From positions 124,001-188,000 of the forward strand of contig NZ_BAAATZ010000032.1 of the NCBI RefSeq assembly GCF_039533685.1: a stretch of 64,000 bases of DNA, read 5' to 3'. The position numbers were made by a program, and so were the translations under genes. This document shows positions 49,669 to 58,304 of the stretch, in pieces. A model generated the notes under the pieces. That model was not told the DNA's origin and searched no databases. It saw only the letters and a program-made list of their open reading frames with translations. Position 1 is the stretch's first letter; the number at the start of each line of letters is the position of its first letter. The DNA is from Actinocorallia aurantiaca. Lineage in GTDB: Bacteria > Actinomycetota > Actinomycetes > Streptosporangiales > Streptosporangiaceae.

Positions 49669-51894
49669 ATGCGGCCGACGGACGACCGGACGATCGGGTT
49701 CCGGCGCCACCTGCGCGCGGAGACCGTGCGGGGCGAGGGCGTCTACCTCGTCTCGGCCCAGCGCACGACCGTGCTGTCCGGCGCGTACGCCGAGCGGATC
49801 GCACCGCTGCTGGACGGCACCCGGACCGTCGCGGAGGTGCGCGCGCTCTGCGGGCTGCCCGAGGACCGGTTCGGCACGATGATCGGCGACCTGCTCGCGG
49901 CCGGTCTCGTCTCCTGCCGGGACCGCGCCCCCTCCGACCCCGCCGCCGACGCCTACTGGGACCTCGCCGGAGCCTCCGAGCCCGGCGCCCCGGTCCTCGG
50001 CCTCGCCGTCCTCGGCGGCGCGGACCCCGCCGCCGTGCGCGCCGCCTGCGAGGACTCCGGCCTCGCGGTCGCCCGCGACGGCGCGGACGCCCCCTTCACC
50101 CTGGTGGTCTGCGAGGACTACCTCTCCCCCGAACTCGCCGCCTTCAACGCCGCCCGCCTCGCCGACGGCCGGCCGTGGCTCCTCGCCCGGCCGTGCGGCG
50201 CCGAACCGTGGACGGGGCCCGTCTTCCGCCCGGGAGCCGGGCCCTGCTGGTCGTGCCTGGCCGTGCGGCTGCGCGGCCACCGGCGGGCCGAGCAGCTGGC
50301 CTACCGGGGCCGCCGCCCGCTCCGCCTCCCGGACGCCTCCCTGCCCGCCACCCGCGTGATCGGCCTCCAGACCGCGGTCCTGGAGGCCGCCAAGTGGCTC
50401 GCCGGAGTCCGGCACGAGGGGCAGGACGGGATCTTCAGCCTGGACACCCTCACGCTGCGCTCCGCGCTCCACCCCGTCGCCGCCCGGCCGCAGTGCCCGG
50501 ACTGCGGCGACCCCGGCCTCGTCGCCGCGAAGGTCCTGGCCCCGCCGCGCCCCGGCGCGCGGGCCAAGGCCGCGGCCTCCGGCAACGGGCACCGGGCGCT
50601 GACCGCCGAAGCGGTGTGGGAGCGCTTCGGCGGGCTCGCCGACCCCGTCTCCGGCGTCGTCTCCGAGGTCGCCAGGGACCCGCGCAGCCCGTCCTTCCTG
50701 CACTGCTACCGGTCGGGCCCGAACCTGGCGTTCTCCGGCGGCGGCCTCGCTCTCCACCGGGCGGGCCTGCGCATGCAGAGCGGCGGCAAGGGCCGCACCG
50801 ACGCCGAGGCCCGCGTGAGCGCGCTGTGCGAGGCCGTCGAACGCTACAGCGGCACCCGCTCGGGCGACGAGCCCACCGTGCGCGGCAGCTACCGGGAGCT
50901 GGCGCCCGAGGCCGTCCACCCCGCCGAGTGCCTGCTGTACGACGACCGCCAGTACGCCGACCGGGACCGGTGGAACTCCGTCGGCGACCCGTTCCAGTAC
51001 GTCCCGGAGCCGTTCGACGAGGACGCCCCGACCGACTGGACGCCCGTCTGGTCACTCGCCGGCGGCCGCCGGCTCCTGCCCACCGACCTGCTCTACTACC
51101 GGCCCGGCGGCGGCGGGCTCGCCTCGGTGCGGGCCGACTCCAACGGCACCGCCGCGGGCGGCACGCTGGAGGACGCGATCCTCCAGGGCTTCCTCGAGCT
51201 CGTCGAGCGCGACGCGGTGGCGCTGTGGTGGTACAACCGCACCCGCCACGCCGCCGTCGACCCCGCCTCCAGCGCCGACCCCTGGGTCCGCGAGCTGCCG
51301 GCCAGGTTCGCCGGGCTCGGCAGGTCGCTGCGGGTCCTGGACCTCACCTCCGACCTCGGCGTGCCGGTGGCCGCCGCGGTCTCGCACCGGACCGGCGGCC
51401 CGGCCGAGGACATCATGCTCGGCTTCGGCGCGCACTTCGACCCCGAGGTCGCGCTCAGCCGGGCCGTCACCGAGCTCGGCCAGCTCCTGCCCGCCGTCGC
51501 CGACGGCTACGCGCCCGGCCTTCCGGCCCGGCTGACCGACTGGTGGCGGCGGGCCCGGCTCGCCGACCACCCCTACCTCGTGCCCGACCCCGTCCCGCCG
51601 GCCCGCGACGTCGCCGGCATGGCCGGGCCCGACGCCTACCGCGACACCGGCGACCTGCGCGACGACCTCGACCGGATCCGCGCGCTGGCCGCCCGGCACG
51701 GGCTGGAGGTGCTGGTGCTCGACCAGACCAGGCCCGACCTCGGGATGCCGGTCGTGCGGGTCGTCGTGCCCGGCCTCCGGCACTTCTGGGCCAGGTTCGG
51801 ACCCGGACGGCTCTTCGACGCGCCGGTCCGGCTCGGCCGCCTCGCCGCGCCGACCGCCTACGCCGACCTCAACCCCGTCCCGTTGTTCCTCTGA
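49669..51894 (+). CDS. Fused TOMM cyclodehydratase (leader-binding/E1-like plus YcaO)
   Basis: 741 residues. The N-terminal part (about 1-350) resembles the TOMM leader-binding E1-like protein, with a winged-helix-like start (GVYLVSAQRTTVLSGAYAER) and two Cys pairs, CWSC near residue 193 and CPDC near 276, likely a zinc site. The C-terminal part (about 390-741) is a YcaO domain: GGKGRTDAEARVSALCEAVE, VERDAVALWWYNRT, RAVTELGQLLPAV, ending DLNPVPLFL. YcaO uses ATP to cyclise Cys, Ser or Thr side chains onto the preceding amide. The fused form is common. It stands 8 bp after the precursor and 25 bp before the dehydrogenase gene. Confidence 0.9.
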   Translation: MRPTDDRTIGFRRHLRAETVRGEGVYLVSAQRTTVLSGAYAERIAPLLDGTRTVAEVRALCGLPEDRFGTMIGDLLAAGLVSCRDRAPSDPAADAYWDLAGASEPGAPVLGLAVLGGADPAAVRAACEDSGLAVARDGADAPFTLVVCEDYLSPELAAFNAARLADGRPWLLARPCGAEPWTGPVFRPGAGPCWSCLAVRLRGHRRAEQLAYRGRRPLRLPDASLPATRVIGLQTAVLEAAKWLAGVRHEGQDGIFSLDTLTLRSALHPVAARPQCPDCGDPGLVAAKVLAPPRPGARAKAAASGNGHRALTAEAVWERFGGLADPVSGVVSEVARDPRSPSFLHCYRSGPNLAFSGGGLALHRAGLRMQSGGKGRTDAEARVSALCEAVERYSGTRSGDEPTVRGSYRELAPEAVHPAECLLYDDRQYADRDRWNSVGDPFQYVPEPFDEDAPTDWTPVWSLAGGRRLLPTDLLYYRPGGGGLASVRADSNGTAAGGTLEDAILQGFLELVERDAVALWWYNRTRHAAVDPASSADPWVRELPARFAGLGRSLRVLDLTSDLGVPVAAAVSHRTGGPAEDIMLGFGAHFDPEVALSRAVTELGQLLPAVADGYAPGLPARLTDWWRRARLADHPYLVPDPVPPARDVAGMAGPDAYRDTGDLRDDLDRIRALAARHGLEVLVLDQTRPDLGMPVVRVVVPGLRHFWARFGPGRLFDAPVRLGRLAAPTAYADLNPVPLFL

Positions 51895-51919
51895 CCTTCC
51901 CCAGAACCTGGAGACCACC

Positions 51920-53407
51920 GTGGACCATCCTCCGCCGCCCGCCGAGCTGTGGTCGCTCCGCGAGGACGTGCACGTCGAGACCGCCGAGGGCGGTGCGGTC
52001 GTCGTGCACAGCCGCTGGGGCAGCACCGGCCTGCCCGAGGCCACGCCCGCCGAGCGCGAGGCGCTGCACCGGATGAGCCTCGGTCCCGTCATGCTGGAGA
52101 ACGTCGTCGCCGATCCCGTCGGGCGGCGCGCGCTGCTGGCCGGCCTGCTCGCGCGGCTCGCGCACCTGATGGTGCGCTCGCTGCGGCTGGGCGCCGGGCA
52201 GCCGCTGCTCTCGGTCGTGCCGCTGACCCCGGCGTCCGGGCACCGCCCGGCCGCGCTCGACCGCGACCTGCCGGTGCGGCTGTCGCGGTTCGCGGTACTG
52301 CGCGGCGACGGCCGCGAGTACGTGCTGGAGTCGCCGCTGGCGCTGCACCGCGTGGTGCTGCACCGGCCCGAGGCGGTGTGGGCGATGGCGGCGCTGGCAC
52401 GGCCGGTGACGCTCGCGGAGGCGGGCCGCGCGCTGCCCGCGGCGGCGCTCGCCGACGTCCTGCCCGACGTGCTCGGCGCACTCGTCGCGACCGGGATCGC
52501 CGTGCAGGCGCGCGCCGTCGGGCCGCCGGTGTTCGACGAGGACGACGACCCCGTGCTCGCGCTGTGGTCGCCGGTCGACCTGATGTTCCACACCCGCTCC
52601 ACGCTCGGGCGGCACGACCACGACTTCGGCGAGACCCGCCCGCGCGGCGCGGCGGCGTCGGACGGGACCGTGGTCCGGCCGCCCGCGAGCCTCCCGGCCG
52701 TGCTGCTGTTCCGGCCGCGCTGGGACGCGCTGGTCGCCGGCGACCCGCCGCTCACCGTCGCGGTCGAGGGCGGGCGGCGGCGGCGCGACGACGGGCCGCC
52801 GACCGTCGACGAGATCGGAGAGCTGCTCTACCGCACGGTCCGGGTCCGTTCGATCGCCGGGCCCGCCGGAGTGCCCGCCGCGACCGGCGACCGGCCCTAC
52901 CCGAGCCTCGGCGGCTGCTACGAACTGGAGGTCTACGTGACGGCCGCGGACTGCCCCGGCCTGGCGTGCGGCTGCTACCGCTACGACCCGGCCGGACACC
53001 TCCTCCAGCCGCTCGACGCCGCCGAGGCCGATGTCGAGGCCCTGCTGGACCAGGGCAGGACGGCCGCGGGCCTTCAGGACGCGCCGCCGGTCCTCCTGAC
53101 GATCACCGCACGTTTCGACCGGGTTCACCGGCGGTACGAGGGGCCCGGTTACGCTCTGGTCCAGAAGAACGCGGGAGCCCTCCTGCACCTCATCGGACTG
53201 GTCGTCGCCGCGATGGGCCTGCGGGGCCGCGCCCACCACGACACCGACATCGAGACGGCGGCACGCGTGTTCGGCACCGACTGGCGGGTCGAGTCGAGCG
53301 TCGGTGCGTTCGTCGTCGGCCGCCGCCCGCCGGCCTCCACGCACTCCCTGACTCCCGTCAACGACTCGGCCTGGCCGGAACTTGCCAATTCCTACTTTTC
53401 CCAATAA
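51920..53407 (+). CDS. SagB-type FMN dehydrogenase
   Basis: 495 residues. The C-terminal half (about 280-495) is a nitroreductase-fold SagB/McbC-like domain: RTVRVRSIAGPAG, YPSLGGCYELEVYV, QKNAGALLHLIGLVVAAMGL. These enzymes oxidise azolines to aromatic azoles with FMN. The N-terminal 270 residues, with SRFAVLRGDGREYVLESPLA, are a separate domain found in many SagB proteins. It completes a minimal azole-forming set with the YcaO protein. The start is taken at the GTG after CCTGGAGACC. Confidence 0.85.
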   Translation: MDHPPPPAELWSLREDVHVETAEGGAVVVHSRWGSTGLPEATPAEREALHRMSLGPVMLENVVADPVGRRALLAGLLARLAHLMVRSLRLGAGQPLLSVVPLTPASGHRPAALDRDLPVRLSRFAVLRGDGREYVLESPLALHRVVLHRPEAVWAMAALARPVTLAEAGRALPAAALADVLPDVLGALVATGIAVQARAVGPPVFDEDDDPVLALWSPVDLMFHTRSTLGRHDHDFGETRPRGAAASDGTVVRPPASLPAVLLFRPRWDALVAGDPPLTVAVEGGRRRRDDGPPTVDEIGELLYRTVRVRSIAGPAGVPAATGDRPYPSLGGCYELEVYVTAADCPGLACGCYRYDPAGHLLQPLDAAEADVEALLDQGRTAAGLQDAPPVLLTITARFDRVHRRYEGPGYALVQKNAGALLHLIGLVVAAMGLRGRAHHDTDIETAARVFGTDWRVESSVGAFVVGRRPPASTHSLTPVNDSAWPELANSYFSQ

Positions 53408-53530
53408 AAGGGAATGGAAAGAACATTCGCCGAGAAGCACGTGAGAAACACAGGATCGATATAGTCAGGGCACACGGACCGCGCTTCGGTGACAGCGAAG
53501 GCCGCCAGTGCCGCTCCGGGAGGACCGTCT

Positions 53531-55510
53531 ATGCCCCTTCCCTCCGAAAGGGACCGCGTGGCCGCGGACGACGAAGACCCCGAATCCTCGCTGTGGGCGC
53601 CGCGGATGGCGCTGCTGGTCACCCTGTCGGTGCTCGTCGGCTACACGCTGACGACCCTGATGAACGTGCTCGGCCAGGGCCCCGGACCGCTGATGCTGGT
53701 CGCGGTGTCCGTCTGCCTCGCGCTCACGCTCGCGCTCCAGCTCCTGCACTCCACCCGCTCGCCGCGCTCCTGGCCCGCCCGGACCCGCGCACTGACGCTG
53801 TCGGCGCAGGCCGTCGCGACCTACGCGCCGCTCGCCTGGTTCGGCCTGCCGTGGGGCGCGATGGCCGGGTTCCTCGCCGGATCGCTGCTGCTGGCCGTCC
53901 CCGGCCGGGTCCGCTGGCTGCTGTACCTGCTGTCGGCCGTGGCGATCGTGCCGGTGGTGCTGGCGCTGTACGGTCCGGAGGCCGGGGCGGCGATCTACGG
54001 TGCCGGCGTCACCCTGCTCACGGGGTTCATCGTCTACGGGGTCAGCTCGCTCACCGAGCTCGTGGAGGAGACCCGCGAGACGCGCAGCGCGCTCGCGCGC
54101 ATGGCCGTCGTCGCCGAACGGCTGCGCGTGGCCCGCGACCTGCACGACCTGCTCGGCTACCGGCTCTCGGCCATCACTCTGAAGAACGAGCTGGCCTACC
54201 GGCTGCTCCCGGCCGCGCCGGAGCGGGCGGGCGCGGAGATCGCCGAGACCCTCGTCATCGTCCGGGAGGCGCTGGCCGACGTCAGGCTCGTCGCCACCGG
54301 CTACCGCGACATGTCGGTGCGGGCCGAGGCCGACTCGGCGGTGTCGGTCCTGTCCTCGGCGCGGATCCGCGTCCGGGCGGAGGTGGCCTCGGGGCCGCTG
54401 TCGCGCGAGGTGGACACGGCGCTGTCGATCGTGCTGCGCGAGGCCGTCACCAACGTGCTGCGGCACAGCAAGGCCCAGCACTGCGAGATCTCCGCGGTCC
54501 GCGACGGCGGGCGGGTCCGGCTGGCCGTCTCCAATGACGGGGTCGAGGCCGAGCCGCCCGGACGCCGCGGCGTCGGCCTGGACAACCTGCGGATCCGGAT
54601 GGAGGCGGTCGGCGGGACGCTGGAGAGCGGGCGGCTCGGCGAAGACCGGTTCCGCGTCACCGCGACCGCGCCCGCGCCCGACGCCGAGGAGCCGTCGGCG
54701 CCCGAACCCGAGGAACGGCGGGGCCGGTCCTGGGCGCCGAACCACACCCTCGTCATCACGGTCATGGTCCTCGCCGGTTACCTCCTGATCATGCTCATCA
54801 ACGCCGGCACGGTCTCGGCCGCGTCCGCCGTGTCCGCCGCGGGCATGCTCGCCACGCTCGGCTGCCTCGCCGCGGTGTTCGGCCTCCAGCTCCTGCACTC
54901 CCTGTGCAGGCCGCGCACGTGGCCGCTGCGCCTGCGGGTGATGACGCTGGCGGTCCAGGGCGCGGCCACCTACGCGCCTCTGCTGTGGACCGGACGCCCG
55001 TGGGGGGCGATGGCCGGGTTCTTCGCCGGGTCGCTCCTGCTGAGCGGCGCCGCGCCGGCGCGCTGGGCGTTGTTCGCCGGGTCGGTCGCCGTCCTCGCGC
55101 CGATCGCCGCCGCCGAAGGCGAACCGGCCTCCTACGACGCCTACCTCGTCGTCTCCTCGCTCGTCGCCGGGCTCGTCGTCTACGGCGTGACGACGATGTA
55201 CGCGCTGGTCGTGGAGATCCGCGAGGCGCGCGACGCGCTCGCGATCGGCGAGGTGACCCGCGAGCGGCTGGCGGTCGCGCACGAGCTCAACGAGGGGCTC
55301 GGCGCGGGCCTGTCGGAGATCGCGCTGAAGGGCGAGCTGATCCACCGGCTGCTGCCCGGCACGCCGGACGCCGCGCAGGCCGAGATCATCGAGGTGCTCG
55401 ACGTCTCGCGCCGGACGCTCGCCGACGTCCGGCTGGTGGCGAGCGGATACCGCGGGCGCGCCCCGCAACGGAACCCGCCTTCCGCTCGTCAGAAAGAGGC
55501 GGGGAAGTGA
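53531..55510 (+). CDS. Sensor histidine kinase with duplicated, degenerate second half
   Basis: 659 residues; GGGAGGA precedes the ATG. Half one has membrane helices (about 25-170), a DesK/NarX-type dimerisation region with phosphoacceptor His205 in RVARDLHDLLGYRL and an ATP domain (N308 in REAVTNVLRHS, GVGLDNLRIRM). Half two (about 400-640) repeats the membrane region (TYAPLLWTGRPWGAMAGF against TYAPLAWFGLPWGAMAGF) and the dimerisation segment, but reads AHELNEGLGAGL, with Asn587 in place of the His, and has no ATP domain. It partners the response regulator 46 bp downstream. One polypeptide could form an intramolecular dimer with a regulatory pseudo-half. Confidence 0.88.
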   Translation: MPLPSERDRVAADDEDPESSLWAPRMALLVTLSVLVGYTLTTLMNVLGQGPGPLMLVAVSVCLALTLALQLLHSTRSPRSWPARTRALTLSAQAVATYAPLAWFGLPWGAMAGFLAGSLLLAVPGRVRWLLYLLSAVAIVPVVLALYGPEAGAAIYGAGVTLLTGFIVYGVSSLTELVEETRETRSALARMAVVAERLRVARDLHDLLGYRLSAITLKNELAYRLLPAAPERAGAEIAETLVIVREALADVRLVATGYRDMSVRAEADSAVSVLSSARIRVRAEVASGPLSREVDTALSIVLREAVTNVLRHSKAQHCEISAVRDGGRVRLAVSNDGVEAEPPGRRGVGLDNLRIRMEAVGGTLESGRLGEDRFRVTATAPAPDAEEPSAPEPEERRGRSWAPNHTLVITVMVLAGYLLIMLINAGTVSAASAVSAAGMLATLGCLAAVFGLQLLHSLCRPRTWPLRLRVMTLAVQGAATYAPLLWTGRPWGAMAGFFAGSLLLSGAAPARWALFAGSVAVLAPIAAAEGEPASYDAYLVVSSLVAGLVVYGVTTMYALVVEIREARDALAIGEVTRERLAVAHELNEGLGAGLSEIALKGELIHRLLPGTPDAAQAEIIEVLDVSRRTLADVRLVASGYRGRAPQRNPPSARQKEAGK

Positions 55511-55556
55511 ACCCGCCCCCTGCTCCCGTGCGCGCCCGCTCGCGCAGACAGACCTG

Positions 55557-56177
55557 GTGGTGAAACCGTTGCTCAAGATTCTCCTCGCGGAGGACATGCA
55601 CATGGTCCGCGGGGCGCTGGTCGCGCTCCTGGAACTGGAGGACGACCTGGAGGTCGTCGCGAAGGTCGACAGCGGCGACAAGATCCTTCCGGCGGCCCTG
55701 CAGCACCGGCCCGACGTCGCCATCATCGACGTCGACCTGCCGGTCCTCGACGGGCTCTCCGCCGCCCAGCAGCTGCACCAGAACCTCCCGGGGTGCCGGA
55801 CCCTGATCCTCACCGGGCTGGGCCGGCCGGGCACGCTGCGCCGTGCGATGTCGGCGCACGTGTCGGGCTTCCTTCTCAAGGACTCGCCTTCCGAAGGGCT
55901 CGCCCGCGCCGTCCGCGACGTGGCCGCGGGCCGCCGGGTGGTCGACCCGCAGCTGGCGATGACGGCCTGGGACCTCGGCCCCAACCCGCTGTCCGAGCGC
56001 GAGGCCGAGGTGCTGCGGCTGACCGCGCGGGGCGCCGAGGCCGCCGAGATCGCCGCCGACCTGCACCTGTCCGTCGGGACGGTGCGCAACTACCTGACGG
56101 CGATCGTGCTGAAGCTCGGCGCCCGCAACCGGCTCGACGCGGTGCGCATCGCCACCGAGGCGGACTGGCTCTCCTGA
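55557..56177 (+). CDS. NarL/LuxR-type response regulator
   Basis: 206 residues. The receiver domain has AED at residues 11-13, phosphoacceptor Asp58 in VAIIDVDLP, Thr and Lys in ILTGL and FLLKDSP. The C-terminal HTH has LSEREAEVLRLTARGAEAAE and LSVGTVRNYLTAIVLKL. The GTG-GTG start is ambiguous by one codon. Encoded right after the kinase, with which it forms a two-component system. It is positioned to control the RiPP cassette or the thioesterase/NRPS operon, which ends opposite it. A shared hairpin follows. Confidence 0.9.
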   Translation: MVKPLLKILLAEDMHMVRGALVALLELEDDLEVVAKVDSGDKILPAALQHRPDVAIIDVDLPVLDGLSAAQQLHQNLPGCRTLILTGLGRPGTLRRAMSAHVSGFLLKDSPSEGLARAVRDVAAGRRVVDPQLAMTAWDLGPNPLSEREAEVLRLTARGAEAAEIAADLHLSVGTVRNYLTAIVLKLGARNRLDAVRIATEADWLS

Positions 56178-56184
56178 CCGCGGA

Positions 56185-56205
56185 GAGCCGGTCCCGCCCC
56201 GGCTC
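56185..56205. terminator. Bidirectional stem-loop between convergent genes
   Basis: GAGCCGG and CCGGCTC with a seven-base loop lie in the 32 bp between the response regulator stop and the thioesterase stop, and could end transcripts from both sides. Confidence 0.55.
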
Positions 56206-56209
56206 CCGC

Positions 56210-56977
56210 TCAGCGCGCCGACGTCATCCCGGCGACGAGGAGGTCCATCAGCCTCTCGGGGGCGTCCATGAACCGGTAGTGGGCGCCCTCCAGGACCTCG
56301 AACGAGGTGTCTCCGCAGTCGGCCCACCCCGCCATGAGCCGGTGGTCGACCTCGGTGTCGCCCGACCAGCCGAGCGCGGTGATCGGCGAGGCGAGGCGGA
56401 CGGGCTCGGCCGGCCGGTACCGCTTGTTGGCCTCCACGTCGGCGCGCAGGATGCCGAGGCTCATCTCGACGAGCGACGGCAGCGGCTTGCCGCCGAGCCG
56501 CACGATCAGCTCCCGCACCTCCTCGCCGAGCTCGGCGTCGGACATCTCCAGGAACCGGCCGGCCGGGCCCTGGTGCGGCGCCACCTGCGAGGAGACGAAC
56601 AGCCGCGCCGGGGCCGGGTAGCCGCGCTCCATCAGCCGGACGGCCGTCTCGTAGCCCGGCAGCGCCGAGCCGCAGTGGCCGAAGAACGCGAACGGCCGGT
56701 TCAGGTGGGGCCGCAGCACCTCGACCAGGTCGTCGGCCAGCTCCTCGTAGGTGGCGTAGGGGTCCTCGCGCAGCCGGTTCTCCCGTCCCGGCGGCTGGAT
56801 CGGCACGATCTCGACCTCGCCGAGGAAGCGGGGCCACTGCCGGTACATGCTCGCGCCGCAGCCGGAGTAGGGCAGGCAGAAGATCCGGGCGGCGCTCTCG
56901 GGCGACGGTTCGCGCAGGAACCACTTCCTGCGGACCGCCGCGGTCACCTCGGGCGGCGTGGTGGTGGACGTCGTCAT
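56210..56977 (-). CDS. Type II thioesterase with cysteine at the nucleophile position
   Basis: 255 residues of the alpha/beta-hydrolase TEII family that clears misprimed carrier proteins. RIFCLPYSGCGASMYRQW, IQPPGRENRL, the nucleophile elbow FFGHCGSALPGYE, Asp in LGWSGDTEVDH and His in EGAHYRFM are visible. The elbow reads G-H-C-G-S, with Cys102 where TEII proteins usually have Ser (G-H-S-M-G). It is the last gene of the minus-strand NRPS/P450 operon, 31 bp after the P450. Confidence 0.87.
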   Translation of the reverse strand: MTTSTTTPPEVTAAVRRKWFLREPSPESAARIFCLPYSGCGASMYRQWPRFLGEVEIVPIQPPGRENRLREDPYATYEELADDLVEVLRPHLNRPFAFFGHCGSALPGYETAVRLMERGYPAPARLFVSSQVAPHQGPAGRFLEMSDAELGEEVRELIVRLGGKPLPSLVEMSLGILRADVEANKRYRPAEPVRLASPITALGWSGDTEVDHRLMAGWADCGDTSFEVLEGAHYRFMDAPERLMDLLVAGMTSAR

Positions 56978-57008
56978 CTCTCGTTCCTCTCCTCGCGGGT
57001 GCGGCGGC

Positions 57009-58304
57009 TCAGGCCGGGACCGCGACCTCGTCGACGGCCGCCTCGTACAGGTGGCGGGACTCCTTCCTGATCTGGGCCCGCAGCGGCATGTGCTTGATCC
57101 CGGCGACGAAGTTGGAGTGCAGGTGCTCCACCGGCCCGGTGATCTCGAAGCCCTCGAAGTGCTCGATCAGCTCGTCGAAGAGGATCTGCATGGTCAGGCG
57201 GGCCACGGTGTGCCCGACGCAGTAGTGCGAGCCGACGCCGAAGGTGATGTGCCGGTTCGGCTTGCGGCGGATGTCGAACTCGTAGGGGTTCGCGAAGACC
57301 TTCTCGTCGCGGTTGCAGGCGCCGAGCCACACCACGACCGCCTCGCCCTGCCTGATGAGCTTGCCGGAGAGCTCGACGTCCTCCAGCGCGTAGCGCATGA
57401 AGTGGTTGGCGGGCGAGGCCCAGCGCAGCGTCTCGTCGATCGCGGTCCGGTGGACGGTGGCGCGGTTGGCGCGCCAGTCCTCGAACACCGGCGTCGTGGT
57501 GAACTCGACCATCGCTCCGGTCGGCACGTACGGGGTGGTGACGTTGGCGCCGAGGATCAGGCTGTAGCAGTTGGACAGGATCGCGCCGGTCTCGGGCCGG
57601 CGGCCGTCGAGGTCGATGCTCAGCAGCATGCTGATGAGGTCGTCGCCGAGGTCGTTCCGGCGGACCTTGACGATGTCGTGGAAGAACGCGAACAGCTCGC
57701 GGTGGGCGAGCTCCAGCGTGCGCTTGGCGTCGCCGGTGGTGAACTCCGGGTCCTCCGGCGCGATCGACATGGCGGTGAGCTCGGTCAGACGCGGCCAGTA
57801 CTCGCGCGGGACGCCCATCATCGTGCCGGCCGCGGCCATCGGCAGCATCATCATCGAGGACGCGAAGTCGAAGGTCTCGTCCGAGAGGGCCGGGGCCAGG
57901 ACCCGCCGGATCTCGGCCTGGATCGCCGGGCGGTAGCGCTCGACGGCCTTGTTGGTGAGCGCCTTCTGCACGGGTTCGCGCATGCGGCTGTGCTGCGGCG
58001 GGTCGGTCGCGGCCATCTGCCGGCCGCGGGCCGGGTCGTCCTTGCCCAGCAGGAAGAGCATGGTGCCGCGCTGGGAGGTGAAGCGGGTGTGGTCGCGCAG
58101 CACCAGCTCGCCGTCGGCGAAGGTGGTGACCGACCAGAAGCCGAGCTCGTCGCCGACGTTCTGCCAGCGCACCGGGTCGTGCTCGCGCATGAGCGCCCAG
58201 GCGGCGTGCGGGTCGCCCTGGCTGAACAGGCCGTGGTCCATCAGGTCGATGCCGGCGAGGTCGACGGGCTGGAAGTTCTCGGGACGGGAGAGCCGCATGG
58301 TCAT
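57009..58304 (-). CDS. Cytochrome P450, likely acting on a carrier-bound amino acid
   Basis: 431 residues. Heme loop FGVGSHYCVGHTVAR (Cys about 362), E-x-x-R in DETLRWASP and the substrate I-helix LILGANVTTPYVPTG. The I-helix has V where the acid of the usual A-G-x-[DE]-T is expected. The ATG overlaps the A-T NRPS stop (ATGA), so both are co-translated. P450s adjacent to an A-T didomain often beta-hydroxylate the tethered amino acid; here that residue may be valine-like. Cyclisation or nitration-type chemistry cannot be excluded. Confidence 0.88.
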   Translation of the reverse strand: MTMRLSRPENFQPVDLAGIDLMDHGLFSQGDPHAAWALMREHDPVRWQNVGDELGFWSVTTFADGELVLRDHTRFTSQRGTMLFLLGKDDPARGRQMAATDPPQHSRMREPVQKALTNKAVERYRPAIQAEIRRVLAPALSDETFDFASSMMMLPMAAAGTMMGVPREYWPRLTELTAMSIAPEDPEFTTGDAKRTLELAHRELFAFFHDIVKVRRNDLGDDLISMLLSIDLDGRRPETGAILSNCYSLILGANVTTPYVPTGAMVEFTTTPVFEDWRANRATVHRTAIDETLRWASPANHFMRYALEDVELSGKLIRQGEAVVVWLGACNRDEKVFANPYEFDIRRKPNRHITFGVGSHYCVGHTVARLTMQILFDELIEHFEGFEITGPVEHLHSNFVAGIKHMPLRAQIRKESRHLYEAAVDEVAVPA

